DNA from: Alistipes finegoldii DSM 17242
GTDB lineage: Bacteria > Bacteroidota > Bacteroidia > Bacteroidales > Rikenellaceae
Assembly (NCBI RefSeq): GCF_000265365.1
Contig: NC_018011.1
Location: 1-64,000, forward strand
Length of the DNA stretch: 64,000 nt
Direction of reading: 5' to 3'
The notes below the pieces were generated by a model. That model was given only the letters and a program-made list of their open reading frames with translations, was not told the DNA's origin and did not search any database. This document shows, one piece after another, positions 1-8,684 of this stretch (positions are counted from its first letter, which is position 1; each line of letters begins with the position of its first letter). The translations under genes were made by a program, and so were the position numbers.

Positions 1-5
1 CAAAA

Positions 6-14
6 TTATTCACA
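6..14 (+). promoter_or_regulatory. DnaA-box-like site upstream of dnaA
   Basis: The nonamer TTATTCACA fits the TTATNCACA DnaA-box consensus and lies 35 bases before the dnaA start codon. It could belong to the replication origin or to dnaA autoregulation. The rest of the region lies outside the window, so clustering cannot be judged. Confidence 0.5.
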
Positions 15-48
15 ACTTTGTCACATCAAAAACAGTGCAACCCTTATC

Positions 49-1461
49 ATGTTAAACAACGCGCAAACATATAGCGATATGTGGCAGAACTGCCTTGACC
101 GAATCAAGGCCCAGACCTCCGAAGAGGAGTTCGTGAAATGGTTCCAGCCGATCGTACCGCTCGAATTCGACGGCACGAACCTTCGCCTGCGCGTTCCCAA
201 CGAGAGCTACGTCCACCAGATCGAGAAGAACTACATTCCGTTCCTGCGCCCGATCATCTCGCAGCTCTACGGCCAGCAGACCCGGCTGCACTACGCCGTG
301 CCCCGTTCGGCCGCTCAGGCCGTACCCGTCACCGCCGACGCCGACACCACGGCCATCTCGCGTTTCAACACGCAGACCAATACCGCAAATATAAAGAATC
401 CCTTCGTAATTCCGGGACTCAAGAAGATAATTATCGACCCGCAGCTCAATCCGGGTCTGACGTTCGCGACCTTTATCGAAGGCGAATGTAACCGGCTGGC
501 GCGCTCGGCGGGCATGTCCGTGGCCGTGAATCCGGGCAACAACCCCTTCAACCCCTTATATATATACGGGAACTCAGGATTGGGCAAAACCCACATCGTG
601 CAGGCCATCGGCCACGAGGTGCGGCAGCGCCATCCCGAACTGCAGGTGCTGTACGTCTCGATGAACAAGTTTCAGGCGCAGTTCCAGACGGCCTACAAGA
701 ACGGCGAAATCCCCGATTTCATCCACTTCTACCAGATGATCGACGTGCTGATCATCGACGACATTCAGGAGCTGACGGGCAAGACGGGTACGCAGAACGC
801 GTTCTTCAACATCTTCAACCATCTCCAGCTGGCGGGCAAGCAGCTGATCCTCACTTCGGACAAGCCGCCCGTGGAGCTGAAGGACATCGAACAGCGGCTG
901 CTGACGCGTTTCAAATGGGGACTCTCGGCCCAGCTCAATACGCCGGACCACGAAACGAAACTCAAAATCATCCGCGTAAAGGCCCAGAAACTCGGCGCCC
1001 AGATTTCGGACGACGTGGTGGCCTATCTGGCCGACAACATCTCGGCCAACGTGCGCGAAATCGAAGGCGCGCTCTCGTCGCTGGTCGCCAACGCCTCGTT
1101 CCTCGGCCGCAAGATCACCACGTCGCTGGCAAAGGAGATACTGAAGGTATACGTGCAGCTCTACCAGAAGGAGATCACCATCGACCACATCATCAAGGTC
1201 GTATGCGAGTACCTGAACCTCGATTTCGAACGCTTCAACTCGACGGAGCGCACGCGTGAGATCGCGCAGGCGCGGCAGATCGCCATGTACCTCTCCAAGC
1301 AGCACACCAAAGCACCGCTCACGACCATCGGTTCGGCCATCGGAGGGCGCAACCACGCTACGGTGCTCCACTCGTGCAAAGCCGTGTCGAACCTCATCGA
1401 AACCGACAAGGCATTCCGCCGCCAAGTCGAAGAGATCGAAAAGAAAGTACTCGCACAATAG
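49..1461 (+). CDS. dnaA: Chromosomal replication initiator protein DnaA
   Basis: DnaA is the AAA+ ATPase that binds DnaA boxes and opens oriC. The 470-residue length is normal. Residues 1 to about 85 form domain I, followed by a short variable linker. The AAA+ core carries Walker A (GNSGLGKT, residues 174-181) and Walker B (LIIDDIQ, about 234-240). The C-terminal domain IV has the DnaA signature around GGRNHATVLHSCKAV, which contacts the DnaA box. The start ATG follows a DnaA-box-like site, and a strong terminator follows the stop, so the gene is probably monocistronic. Its place at the left edge suggests that the chromosome numbering begins here. Confidence 0.98.
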   Translation: MLNNAQTYSDMWQNCLDRIKAQTSEEEFVKWFQPIVPLEFDGTNLRLRVPNESYVHQIEKNYIPFLRPIISQLYGQQTRLHYAVPRSAAQAVPVTADADTTAISRFNTQTNTANIKNPFVIPGLKKIIIDPQLNPGLTFATFIEGECNRLARSAGMSVAVNPGNNPFNPLYIYGNSGLGKTHIVQAIGHEVRQRHPELQVLYVSMNKFQAQFQTAYKNGEIPDFIHFYQMIDVLIIDDIQELTGKTGTQNAFFNIFNHLQLAGKQLILTSDKPPVELKDIEQRLLTRFKWGLSAQLNTPDHETKLKIIRVKAQKLGAQISDDVVAYLADNISANVREIEGALSSLVANASFLGRKITTSLAKEILKVYVQLYQKEITIDHIIKVVCEYLNLDFERFNSTERTREIAQARQIAMYLSKQHTKAPLTTIGSAIGGRNHATVLHSCKAVSNLIETDKAFRRQVEEIEKKVLAQ

Positions 1462-1492
1462 TGCAGCACATACCGTAACACCCAAACAGAGG

Positions 1493-1521
1493 GCCGTGAC
1501 AGGATATGTCACGGCTTTTTT
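1493..1521 (+). terminator. Intrinsic terminator of dnaA
   Basis: A perfect 8-bp stem GCCGTGAC/GTCACGGC with a 7-base loop is followed by a run of six T. It lies about 30 bases after the dnaA stop codon. Confidence 0.9.
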
Positions 1522-1522
1522 A

Positions 1523-1530
1523 TATCTTTG
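1523..1530 (+). promoter_or_regulatory. Bacteroidetes -7 box before the STM3941-like gene
   Basis: TATCTTTG matches TAnnTTTG. It directly follows the dnaA terminator T-run and ends only four bases before the ATG at 1535. Transcription from it would start at or next to that ATG. Confidence 0.6.
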
Positions 1531-1534
1531 CGGC

Positions 1535-2050
1535 ATGAGAAAAGTCTATCACTTCAAAATGCTCCGGACGGCGGCCCTGATACTTATAGGCGCCCCTGCA
1601 TTCGGAGCGGCCGGCTTGCTGCTCATCCGCCTGCATCCCGGCAACCTGCCCGTAAGGATCGTAGGCTATGCCGGCATACTCTTTTTCGGAGGTTGTTTCG
1701 CTGCCGGACTGCTCGTCCTCCGACGGTTGGCACGCAACAGCGAAGCGCTGACACTCACACCCGAAAAACTCACGGTCCGCCAACCGAACGGCAGAGAGTA
1801 CGCGCTGAAATGGAACGAAATCCGATCCTTCCGTGAAGCAGACATCAACGGACAACCCTTTATCGCAGTCATCACCTCCGAACCGCAAAAGCCGGCCGTG
1901 CAGAGCCACAACAGGCTTCGCCTATGGCTGAGAAGGCTCGACGAACGGCTCACGGGTTCGGCGATCAACATTTCACCCTCCTCCATCCATTGCAGGCGGG
2001 ACGAATTATACGCAACGCTTTGCGAATACCTCGAAAAATACGGACGATAA
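1535..2050 (+). CDS. STM3941-like small membrane protein
   Basis: A 171-residue protein with two hydrophobic segments in its first 70 residues, followed by a soluble part. The soluble part reads like a PH-type fold, with a 'TLTPEKLTVRQPNGREY' strand pattern and KWNEIRSFRE. This layout and the N-terminal YHFK start resemble the STM3941 family, whose function is unknown. The start at 1535 keeps the conserved N-terminus; the ATG at 1559 is an alternative if the -7 box so close upstream is real. It sits 6 bases before the WYL regulator and is probably co-transcribed with it. Confidence 0.6.
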   Translation: MRKVYHFKMLRTAALILIGAPAFGAAGLLLIRLHPGNLPVRIVGYAGILFFGGCFAAGLLVLRRLARNSEALTLTPEKLTVRQPNGREYALKWNEIRSFREADINGQPFIAVITSEPQKPAVQSHNRLRLWLRRLDERLTGSAINISPSSIHCRRDELYATLCEYLEKYGR

Positions 2051-2056
2051 CTCATC

Positions 2057-2953
2057 ATGGACCAATCCAAACTCGAACGCCTGCTGCGGCTGATGAAACT
2101 GCTGACGGCAAACACCACATACAACATCGACCAACTGGCCGAGCGGCTGCAGATGTCGCGCCGGACGGTTTACCGCTACATCGACACCTTCCGCGAAGCG
2201 GGATTCGTCATCAAGAAGAGCGGCAACTGCATCCGTCTCGACAAGGAATCGCCCCATTTCCGCGACATCTCTCAGCTCGTCCACTTCACCGAGGAGGAGG
2301 CGGTGATACTCAAAAGCGCCATCGAGAACATTGACGACACGAACATGCTCAAACAGAACCTCAAGCGCAAACTCTACTCGGTATACGACAATAAAACGCT
2401 GGCGGACACGGTCGTACGGGGCAAGAACTCTCCGAATATCCGCACGCTCATCGAAGCCATCGACGAGCATCGGCAGGTGATCCTGCACGGCTACCAGTCG
2501 GCGCACGGCGGCGAAGTCCGCGACCGCAGGGTAGAGCCGTTCGCCTTTACGACCAATTACGTGCAGGTGTGGTGCTACGATCCCGAAGCGCATGCCTGCA
2601 AGCTCTTCAAAACCTCGCGCATCGGCTCCGCCGAGCTGACCGAAGCCCCGTGGGAACACGAACCGGAACACTGCGAAGGTTTCATCGACGCCTTCCGCAT
2701 GCACGGCGGCGCACGCCGCCGCGTACGGCTGGAGCTGGGACTGCTGGCCTACAACCTGCTCTGCGAGGAGTACCCGCTGGCCGAGCGCGACGTCCGGCCG
2801 CTGGGCAGGGGACGCTGGCTGCTGGACACCGAAGTGGCGGGATTCGCCGGGGTAGGCCGCTTCGTGGTAGGGCTGCTGGACGACATCCGCATCGTCGATT
2901 CGCCCGAACTTACCACATATATACACAATTATATCAGAGCGAATATTTCCTGA
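2057..2953 (+). CDS. HTH/WYL-domain transcriptional regulator
   Basis: A 298-residue regulator. The N-terminal winged helix (about residues 1-60, NIDQLAERLQMSRRTVYRYI) is of the HTH_11/DeoR type. The central to C-terminal half holds a WYL-type ligand-sensing domain (around 130-205, with the strand pair VEPFAFTTNYVQVWCYDPE) and a WCX-like tail. WYL proteins commonly sense nucleotides or nucleic acids and regulate stress or defence genes. No defence gene is adjacent here, so the target is unknown. It follows the small membrane protein by 6 bases. Confidence 0.85.
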   Translation: MDQSKLERLLRLMKLLTANTTYNIDQLAERLQMSRRTVYRYIDTFREAGFVIKKSGNCIRLDKESPHFRDISQLVHFTEEEAVILKSAIENIDDTNMLKQNLKRKLYSVYDNKTLADTVVRGKNSPNIRTLIEAIDEHRQVILHGYQSAHGGEVRDRRVEPFAFTTNYVQVWCYDPEAHACKLFKTSRIGSAELTEAPWEHEPEHCEGFIDAFRMHGGARRRVRLELGLLAYNLLCEEYPLAERDVRPLGRGRWLLDTEVAGFAGVGRFVVGLLDDIRIVDSPELTTYIHNYIRANIS

Positions 2954-2968
2954 GCCGCGTTTTTTCGC

Positions 2969-2976
2969 TACATTTG
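2969..2976 (+). promoter_or_regulatory. -7 box for the cupin gene
   Basis: TACATTTG matches TAnnTTTG and lies 32 bases before the cupin start codon. Confidence 0.55.
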
Positions 2977-3007
2977 CTCTTGCACGAATACTAAAATACC
3001 AACACCT

Positions 3008-3541
3008 ATGAAAACAGGCAGTATATTGACGGGAGCATTGTGTATGGCACTTGCCGCAGGCTCCTGCTGCCGGCAGACGCCGGCGGCGGAAACGGCGGGG
3101 AAGCAACTGACAACCGCGGAAACGATCGTATTCAAGGACTACGGAGCCGAACCGACCGTGCTCGACATCGAAAGCTACACGCTTGCCAACGAGAATTTCC
3201 GCACCGTACTCTGGACGGGCGGCAACCTGCAGGTCACCGTCATGGCGATTCCCGTCGGCGGCGACGTCGGGCTGGAGCTGCACAACGGCATCGACCAGTT
3301 CCTGCGCGTGGAAGAGGGTACGGCGCAGGTGATGATGGGCGACAGCGCGGACAAACTCGACTTCGTGAAAGAGGTCAAGGACGACTATGCGATCTTCGTC
3401 CCGGCCGGCAAATGGCACAACATCGTCAACAAGGGCGACAAAACGCTGAAGATCTATTCGATCTACGCTCCCGCGGAGCATCCTCACGGCACGATACACA
3501 AGACCCAGCAGGAGTCCATGGAAGCCGAGCACGCGCATTGA
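3008..3541 (+). CDS. Cupin-domain protein, probable exported lipoprotein
   Basis: A 177-residue protein. Residues 1-20 form a signal peptide ending at a Cys pair (LAAGSCC), a plausible though non-ideal lipobox. The rest is a single cupin barrel with the two usual motifs: GLELHNGIDQFLRVEEG, followed later by PAGKWHNIVN. The histidine and glutamate residues are suited to metal binding. The C-terminus is His-rich (AEHPHGTIHK ... AEHAH). Small cupins of this type are often annotated as mannose-6-phosphate-isomerase-like, but no substrate can be assigned. It has its own promoter and a terminator after it. Confidence 0.8.
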   Translation: MKTGSILTGALCMALAAGSCCRQTPAAETAGKQLTTAETIVFKDYGAEPTVLDIESYTLANENFRTVLWTGGNLQVTVMAIPVGGDVGLELHNGIDQFLRVEEGTAQVMMGDSADKLDFVKEVKDDYAIFVPAGKWHNIVNKGDKTLKIYSIYAPAEHPHGTIHKTQQESMEAEHAH

Positions 3542-3559
3542 CCGGCGGAAAACAGAACG

Positions 3560-3597
3560 AAAAACGTGTGTTTTGAATAAAAAACGCACGTTTTTTA
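3560..3597 (+). terminator. Terminator after the cupin gene
   Basis: The arms around AACGTGTGTTTT and AAAACGCACGTT pair (with G-U pairs) and end in a T-run. The structure starts 18 bases after the stop codon. Confidence 0.75.
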
Positions 3598-3663
3598 TTT
3601 CGTGTCACAACCTGTCACACAAAGGCCGTTCCTTTGCAACGTGAACCTAAAAGAAAAACGATT

Positions 3664-3876
3664 ATGGGAACAGCTTACAAAATCAGGTGCCGCCACTGCG
3701 GAGCGCAGTTCGAGCACTACATGCAGCCGGGTTACGGCGTCCTGCCGATGTGCGTGGGTTGCGGCGAATACGTCGAGACCGAAACGGCCATCCGGTGCCC
3801 GGCCTGCCTCAAGAGACTCAACACCACGCAGGAGGAATTCAACGAGCAGATAGAGGTGACTTACATGTGGGATTAG
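3664..3876 (+). CDS. Small zinc-ribbon protein
   Basis: A 70-residue protein with three Cys pairs: CRHC near residue 9, CVGC near 36 and CPAC near 54. This suggests a rubredoxin- or zinc-ribbon-like metal site. The start chosen is the ATG at 3664; an in-frame TTG at 3634 would add ten residues without family support. Nothing in the context reveals a partner. Function unknown. Confidence 0.65.
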   Translation: MGTAYKIRCRHCGAQFEHYMQPGYGVLPMCVGCGEYVETETAIRCPACLKRLNTTQEEFNEQIEVTYMWD

Positions 3877-3923
3877 CGCGCAAAAAGTCGGCGCGGAAAT
3901 ATGGAAAATCCGTGAAAAATTTC

Positions 3924-3931
3924 TATCTTTG
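3924..3931 (+). promoter_or_regulatory. -7 box for the peroxiredoxin gene
   Basis: TATCTTTG matches the Bacteroidetes -7 consensus and lies 28 bases before the ATG at 3960. Confidence 0.65.
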
Positions 3932-3959
3932 AAAAAATAAACCCTTTTTTCGAAAACAC

Positions 3960-4421
3960 ATGACACAGCTTCAGGCGGGGGATATGGCCCCCGATTTCAA
4001 GTCCACGACCCAAGACGGTGAGACACTGACGCTTGCCGACCTGAAAGGACAGCGCACGATACTTTATTTCTACCCCAAGGACAATACGTCGGGCTGCACG
4101 CTCGAAGCGCAGAGCCTGCGCGACGGCAAGGCGGAACTGACGAGGAGGGGATTCCGGATCGTCGGCGTAAGCCCCGACAGCGAGAAGTCGCACCGGAATT
4201 TCTGCGCGAAGCACGACCTGAATTTCACGCTGCTGGCCGACACCGACCACAGCGTATGCGAAGCGTACGGCGTGTGGGCCGAAAAATCGATGTACGGCCG
4301 CAAGTACATGGGCGTACTGCGCACGACGTTCGTCATCGACGCCGAAGGACGCATCGAACAGGTTTTCACGAAGGTAGACACCAAGAACCACTATCAGCAG
4401 ATTCTGGACGCATACAAATAG
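3960..4421 (+). CDS. bcp: Thiol peroxidase of the Bcp/PrxQ family
   Basis: A 153-residue peroxiredoxin that reduces hydroperoxides with thioredoxin as electron donor. The peroxidatic Cys is C46 in SGCTLEA. The Cys five residues later, which resolves the disulfide in E. coli Bcp, is replaced by Ser. C82 (NFCAKH) lies where the helix-3 resolving Cys sits in the other PrxQ subgroup, and C100 is a third Cys. A C46-C82 atypical two-Cys cycle is therefore likely. A thioredoxin gene is also in this window (53482-53841) but far away. A 4-base gap joins it to the next small gene. Confidence 0.93.
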   Translation: MTQLQAGDMAPDFKSTTQDGETLTLADLKGQRTILYFYPKDNTSGCTLEAQSLRDGKAELTRRGFRIVGVSPDSEKSHRNFCAKHDLNFTLLADTDHSVCEAYGVWAEKSMYGRKYMGVLRTTFVIDAEGRIEQVFTKVDTKNHYQQILDAYK

Positions 4422-4425
4422 GGCG

Positions 4426-4905
4426 ATGAAGCGGTTGGGGAGCATATTACTCGTCGCAGGCTGTCTTTCCGGCACCTTGCAGCCGTATGCTCAGGAATAT
4501 CCGGCCGGCCCCCTGTACGACACTCCGGACGAGTTGTCGTTCAAGGCCCGCGCCGCCGCCCGGACACTGTTGTTCAAAGAATTGGAACCGCTCAGTCTCC
4601 AATGGCTGCGCGAAGAGGCAAACCCGCTCCTGCGCGCCCGGCGGAAGCTGCGGCAGGCAATTCAGACCCGCGCGGAGAAAGCCGCGACCACCGCCGTGCC
4701 GATGGTTCCCAAACGCGACCTGAGCAAGGAAGTCGGCCTGTGGCGGATGAGTGTCGGCAACACCTCGGCCGACAACTGGAGTCCGTATCCCGACCGTGCG
4801 CTGGACGCCCGGACCCTGCGGTTCCCGCTGCCGCGCGACTCGCGAGCCGACAAGCGGCCCGACAACCTAAAAGCCCTCGACAGAATGAGGCAGCAGAAAA
4901 GATAA
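4426..4905 (+). CDS. Hypothetical exported protein
   Basis: A 159-residue protein that starts 4 bases after the peroxiredoxin stop, so it is probably translated from the same message. Residues 1-22 look like a Sec signal peptide ending near AQE. The mature part is basic and rich in Arg and Ala, with helix-forming stretches (about 40-95) and a charged C-terminus. No family is recognised. It precedes recA by 28 bases and may form one operon with bcp and recA. Confidence 0.6.
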   Translation: MKRLGSILLVAGCLSGTLQPYAQEYPAGPLYDTPDELSFKARAAARTLLFKELEPLSLQWLREEANPLLRARRKLRQAIQTRAEKAATTAVPMVPKRDLSKEVGLWRMSVGNTSADNWSPYPDRALDARTLRFPLPRDSRADKRPDNLKALDRMRQQKR

Positions 4906-4933
4906 AAAAAAGAAAAAATAACAGACAAAGACA

Positions 4934-5950
4934 ATGGCAGAAAAAGTACAGGTAAATGCGGATAAGCTCAAAGTGCTCAACGCAGTGATGGAAAAAATAG
5001 AAAAAGACTTCGGCAAAGGGTCGATCATGCGTATGAACTCGCAGGAAGTCAGCGACGTACCGGTGATTCCGACGGGTTCGATCACGCTCGACATAGCCCT
5101 CGGAGTGGGCGGATATCCCAAAGGCCGCGTCGTGGAGATCTACGGTCCCGAATCGTCGGGCAAGACGACGCTGGCCATCCACGCCATCGCCGAAGCGCAG
5201 AAGGCGGGCGGCATCGCGGCGTTCATCGACGCGGAGCATGCTTTCGACAGTTTCTACGCCCAGAAATTGGGCGTGGACGTGGACAACCTGCTGATCTCGC
5301 AGCCCGACAACGGCGAGCAGGCATTGGAGATCGCCGACTCGCTGATCCGTTCGAGCGCCATCGACATCATCGTCATCGACTCGGTGGCGGCGCTGACCCC
5401 CAAGGCCGAGATCGAAGGCGAGATGGGCGACTCGAAGATGGGCCTGCAGGCCCGCCTGATGTCGCAGGCGCTGCGCAAGCTGACGTCGAGCATCTCCAAG
5501 ACCAAGACGGTCTGCATCTTCATCAACCAGCTGCGCGACAAGATCGGCGTGGTCTACGGCAACCCCGAAACCACCACGGGCGGCAACGCCCTGAAGTTCT
5601 ACGCCAGCGTGCGCATCGACATCCGCCGCATGTCGGTCATCAAGGACGGCGAGGAGCAGCTCGGAACCCGCACGAAGGTCAAAGTCGTGAAAAACAAGGT
5701 GGCGCCTCCGTTCAAACGCGCGGAATTCGACATCATGTTCGGCGAGGGCATTTCGAAAATCGGCGAGATCGTCGATCTGGGCGTCGATTACGGCGTTGTC
5801 AAGAAGGCCGGATCGTGGTTCTCGTACGGCGACCGCAAGATCGGTCAGGGCCGCGACGCCGTCAAGGAACTGCTCAAAAACGACGAGGAGCTCCGCAACG
5901 AGATCGAAGGCAAGGTGCGCGAAGCCATGAAGGCGCCCAAAGAAAAATAG
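4934..5950 (+). CDS. recA: Recombinase RecA
   Basis: RecA forms filaments on single-stranded DNA, catalyses strand exchange and triggers self-cleavage of LexA-like proteins. The 338-residue length fits. Walker A is GPESSGKTT at residues 71-79, and Walker B is in DIIVIDSVAAL. The L2 region with FINQLRDKIGVVYGNPETTTGGNAL is typical. The C-terminal tail is shorter and less acidic than in E. coli. A start preceded by an A-rich leader rather than a Shine-Dalgarno sequence is usual for Bacteroidetes. A possible client in this window is the S24 repressor at 47553. Confidence 0.98.
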   Translation: MAEKVQVNADKLKVLNAVMEKIEKDFGKGSIMRMNSQEVSDVPVIPTGSITLDIALGVGGYPKGRVVEIYGPESSGKTTLAIHAIAEAQKAGGIAAFIDAEHAFDSFYAQKLGVDVDNLLISQPDNGEQALEIADSLIRSSAIDIIVIDSVAALTPKAEIEGEMGDSKMGLQARLMSQALRKLTSSISKTKTVCIFINQLRDKIGVVYGNPETTTGGNALKFYASVRIDIRRMSVIKDGEEQLGTRTKVKVVKNKVAPPFKRAEFDIMFGEGISKIGEIVDLGVDYGVVKKAGSWFSYGDRKIGQGRDAVKELLKNDEELRNEIEGKVREAMKAPKEK

Positions 5951-5956
5951 GTATTT

Positions 5957-8197
5957 ATGGATTATACTGCCGAGGATGAAGTAATAATCAAGGAAAAGTG
6001 GGACGACCTGCTCCTCTCGTGTACGAAGATCTGCAAGAACGACGAGGACTGGAACTTCATCAAAAGAGCATTTTTCCTTGCCAAGGAGGCACATCAGGGG
6101 GTAAGGCGCCGCTCCGGCGAGCCATACCTCCTGCATCCTATTGCAGTAGCCAAGATCGTCATCGAGGAGATCGGGCTGGGCGTGAAATCGGTCGTTGCGG
6201 CTCTGCTGCACGACGTGGTGGAGGATACGGAGTACTCCGTGGAGGACATGGAACGCATCTTCGGTCCCAAGATAGCCTCGATGGTGGACGGGCTGACCAA
6301 AATGTCGGGAGTCTTCAACGCCGACACCTCGGAGCAGGCCGAATATTTCCGCAAGGTACTGCTGACCCTCTCGGACGACGTGCGGGTCATCCTCATCAAG
6401 ATCGCCGACCGCCTGCACAACATGCGCACGCTGGGGGCGATGCCGATGAACAAGCAGATCAAGATTACGGGCGAAACCATCTACCTCTTCGCTCCGCTGG
6501 CCTACCGGCTGGGACTCTACTCGATCAAAAGCGAGCTGGAGGACCTCTGCATGAAGTACCGCTTCCCGCAGCAATACGCCGAAATCACGCAGAAACTCAA
6601 CGAAACGGAGGCGTCGCGCCGGGAGTTCATCGACAAATTCAACGCCCCGATCATCGCCGCGCTCAACCGCGACAACATCAATTACGAGATTTCGGGCCGC
6701 GTGAAGAGCATCTACTCGATCTGGAGCAAAATGCAGCGCAAGCAGATTCCGTTCGAGGAGATTTACGACCTGTTCGCCATCCGCATCGTCTTCAAACCGC
6801 TGCCGTTCCCTTCGGAGAAAACGCAGTGCTGGCAGGTTTACTCGACGATCACCGACATTTACACCCCCAAGCCGGACCGCCTGCGGGACTGGATTTCGAT
6901 GCCCAAGGCCAACGGTTACGAGGCGCTGCATTCGACCGTGATGGGTCCCGACGGGGTATGGGTCGAAGTGCAGATACGCACCCAGCGGATGGAGGATATC
7001 GCCGAAAGGGGATTCGCCGCCCACTGGAAATACAAGCACGCCACGATTTCGCAGGACGAAGACGAGTTCGACAAATGGCTGAAGCAGATCCGCGCGGCGC
7101 TGAACAGCCCGACGGAAAACGCAGTTGACTTCTTGGATAACTTCAAGTTATCGCTGTATACCTCGGAAATAGTGGTGTTTACACCAAAAGGCGAGGCCCG
7201 AAAAATGCCGTTCGGCGCTACGGCGCTCGACTTCGCATACGACATCCACTCGAAGATCGGCAACAGCGCCATCAGCGCCAAGATCAACCACAAACTCGAA
7301 CCGATCACCACGCAGATCAACAGCGGCGACCAGATCGAGATCATCACGGCCGACAATGCCCGCCCCAAGCCCGAATGGCTCGAAATAGCGACCACGGCCA
7401 AGGCCAAGCAGTCGATCAAAAGCTTCCTGAAGCGCGAACGCCAGAACAACATCGAGCGGGGTATGCAAATGCTCGACGAGAAGATGAAATCGCTGAATAT
7501 CAAGCTCAGCGGCCGTGTCCTGCGCAAGATCGTCCCGATATACGAAAGCAACAACAAGGAGGAGCTGTACAGCAAGATCGGAGCCGGCATCATCGACCTG
7601 AAGGACCTCGACAAAGTCCTGAAAGTAAACTCCAAAAGCAAGATACTCAAGTTCTGGACCCTTTTCATCAACAAAAAGGAGGACGAGGAGGGCGACGACC
7701 CGGCGGCTATCAACGACGCGGGCGAAACGGCGCCGAATGCAGCGCACCCGGCCAAAGAACAGCCGGAAACGCCCCAGTTCGAGATAGCGGAATGCTGCAA
7801 ACCGATTCCGGGAGACAAGGTCGTGGGTTACCGCGATCCGAAAACCGGCAACATCATCGTCCACAAAGCCACGTGCGACGAATTGAACCGTCTTGCGACC
7901 CAGTTCGGCCGGAATATCGTCAAGGAGGAGATCAAATGGTCGCAACACAAGGCGATGTCGTATTTGGTCACCATCGAACTGCGCGGCATCGACCGTATGG
8001 GAATTCTGCTGGATCTGGCGAAAGTCGTGAGCGCCGATTTCAGCATCAACATCCGCGAAGTCGGCATCCACAGCCACGACGGCATCTTCGAAGGCAGCAT
8101 CAGTCTCTATGTCAAGGACGCCGAGGGCCTGCAGGACGTGATGACGAAACTGCGTAAGATAAAAGGGATCGAGAGTGTCAAACGAACTTTAAGCTGA
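5957..8197 (+). CDS. Bifunctional (p)ppGpp synthetase/hydrolase (Rel/SpoT)
   Basis: A 746-residue long RSH enzyme that makes and degrades (p)ppGpp. The HD hydrolase domain is intact, with HDxxED at H85-D86-E89-D90. The synthetase domain begins near residue 245 (GRVKSIYSIWSKM) and contains YDLFAIRI and NGYEALHSTV. A TGS domain follows at about 400-460 (FTPKGEARKMPFGATALDFAY). A zinc-finger/helical region (ECCKPIPGD) and a C-terminal ACT domain (about 670-746) complete the ribosome-responsive half. It starts 6 bases after recA, and the next gene starts one base after its stop, so the three are probably co-transcribed. Confidence 0.97.
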   Translation: MDYTAEDEVIIKEKWDDLLLSCTKICKNDEDWNFIKRAFFLAKEAHQGVRRRSGEPYLLHPIAVAKIVIEEIGLGVKSVVAALLHDVVEDTEYSVEDMERIFGPKIASMVDGLTKMSGVFNADTSEQAEYFRKVLLTLSDDVRVILIKIADRLHNMRTLGAMPMNKQIKITGETIYLFAPLAYRLGLYSIKSELEDLCMKYRFPQQYAEITQKLNETEASRREFIDKFNAPIIAALNRDNINYEISGRVKSIYSIWSKMQRKQIPFEEIYDLFAIRIVFKPLPFPSEKTQCWQVYSTITDIYTPKPDRLRDWISMPKANGYEALHSTVMGPDGVWVEVQIRTQRMEDIAERGFAAHWKYKHATISQDEDEFDKWLKQIRAALNSPTENAVDFLDNFKLSLYTSEIVVFTPKGEARKMPFGATALDFAYDIHSKIGNSAISAKINHKLEPITTQINSGDQIEIITADNARPKPEWLEIATTAKAKQSIKSFLKRERQNNIERGMQMLDEKMKSLNIKLSGRVLRKIVPIYESNNKEELYSKIGAGIIDLKDLDKVLKVNSKSKILKFWTLFINKKEDEEGDDPAAINDAGETAPNAAHPAKEQPETPQFEIAECCKPIPGDKVVGYRDPKTGNIIVHKATCDELNRLATQFGRNIVKEEIKWSQHKAMSYLVTIELRGIDRMGILLDLAKVVSADFSINIREVGIHSHDGIFEGSISLYVKDAEGLQDVMTKLRKIKGIESVKRTLS

Positions 8198-8198
8198 T

Positions 8199-8684
8199 AT
8201 GGAAGACTATTCAACCGTAATATGGGTCGTGGCGATTTTTGCAGCCATGTTGTTCAACGCGACCTCGCAGGCTCGCAAAAAGGCGAAAAAACAGGCTCAC
8301 GAGACCCAAAAGCACACTCAGCACGAAGCTTGGCCCTCGTGGGACACGCAATCTGCGGATGAAATGCGGCACCCGGACAGTCAGGAGACCGTATCCGGAG
8401 CGGAAACCGACCGACTGCGTTCCGCAATGCAGCAGCCCGCACCGACGCCCGGATTCGGTGAAGTCGCCCGCAAAACGGCCGATTTCAAAAGCTCCGGGCG
8501 GCACGCCGGACGCAAAAACGCTCCGGACGGACGGCATCCCCACGAAGAAATCCTGCACGAAGAACACGCAGCAGGGGACAAGCATACGACAGCGGAGGCT
8601 GTAGCGGAAATTACGGAGGATTTCGACCTGCGCAAGGCAGTTATCTACTCGGAGATACTCAAGCCCAAATTCAACGAAGAATAA
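8199..8684 (+). CDS. Hypothetical single-pass membrane protein
   Basis: A 161-residue protein starting one base after the Rel/SpoT stop. Residues 7-22 form one hydrophobic segment, followed by a Lys/Arg-rich stretch (ARKKAKKQ), which suggests N-out/C-in topology. The remainder is hydrophilic, rich in His, Glu and Gln, and probably disordered until a short C-terminal segment with FDLRKAVIYSEILKPKF. That last motif is common at the C-termini of small Bacteroidales proteins of unknown role. No function is assigned. Confidence 0.6.
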   Translation: MEDYSTVIWVVAIFAAMLFNATSQARKKAKKQAHETQKHTQHEAWPSWDTQSADEMRHPDSQETVSGAETDRLRSAMQQPAPTPGFGEVARKTADFKSSGRHAGRKNAPDGRHPHEEILHEEHAAGDKHTTAEAVAEITEDFDLRKAVIYSEILKPKFNEE

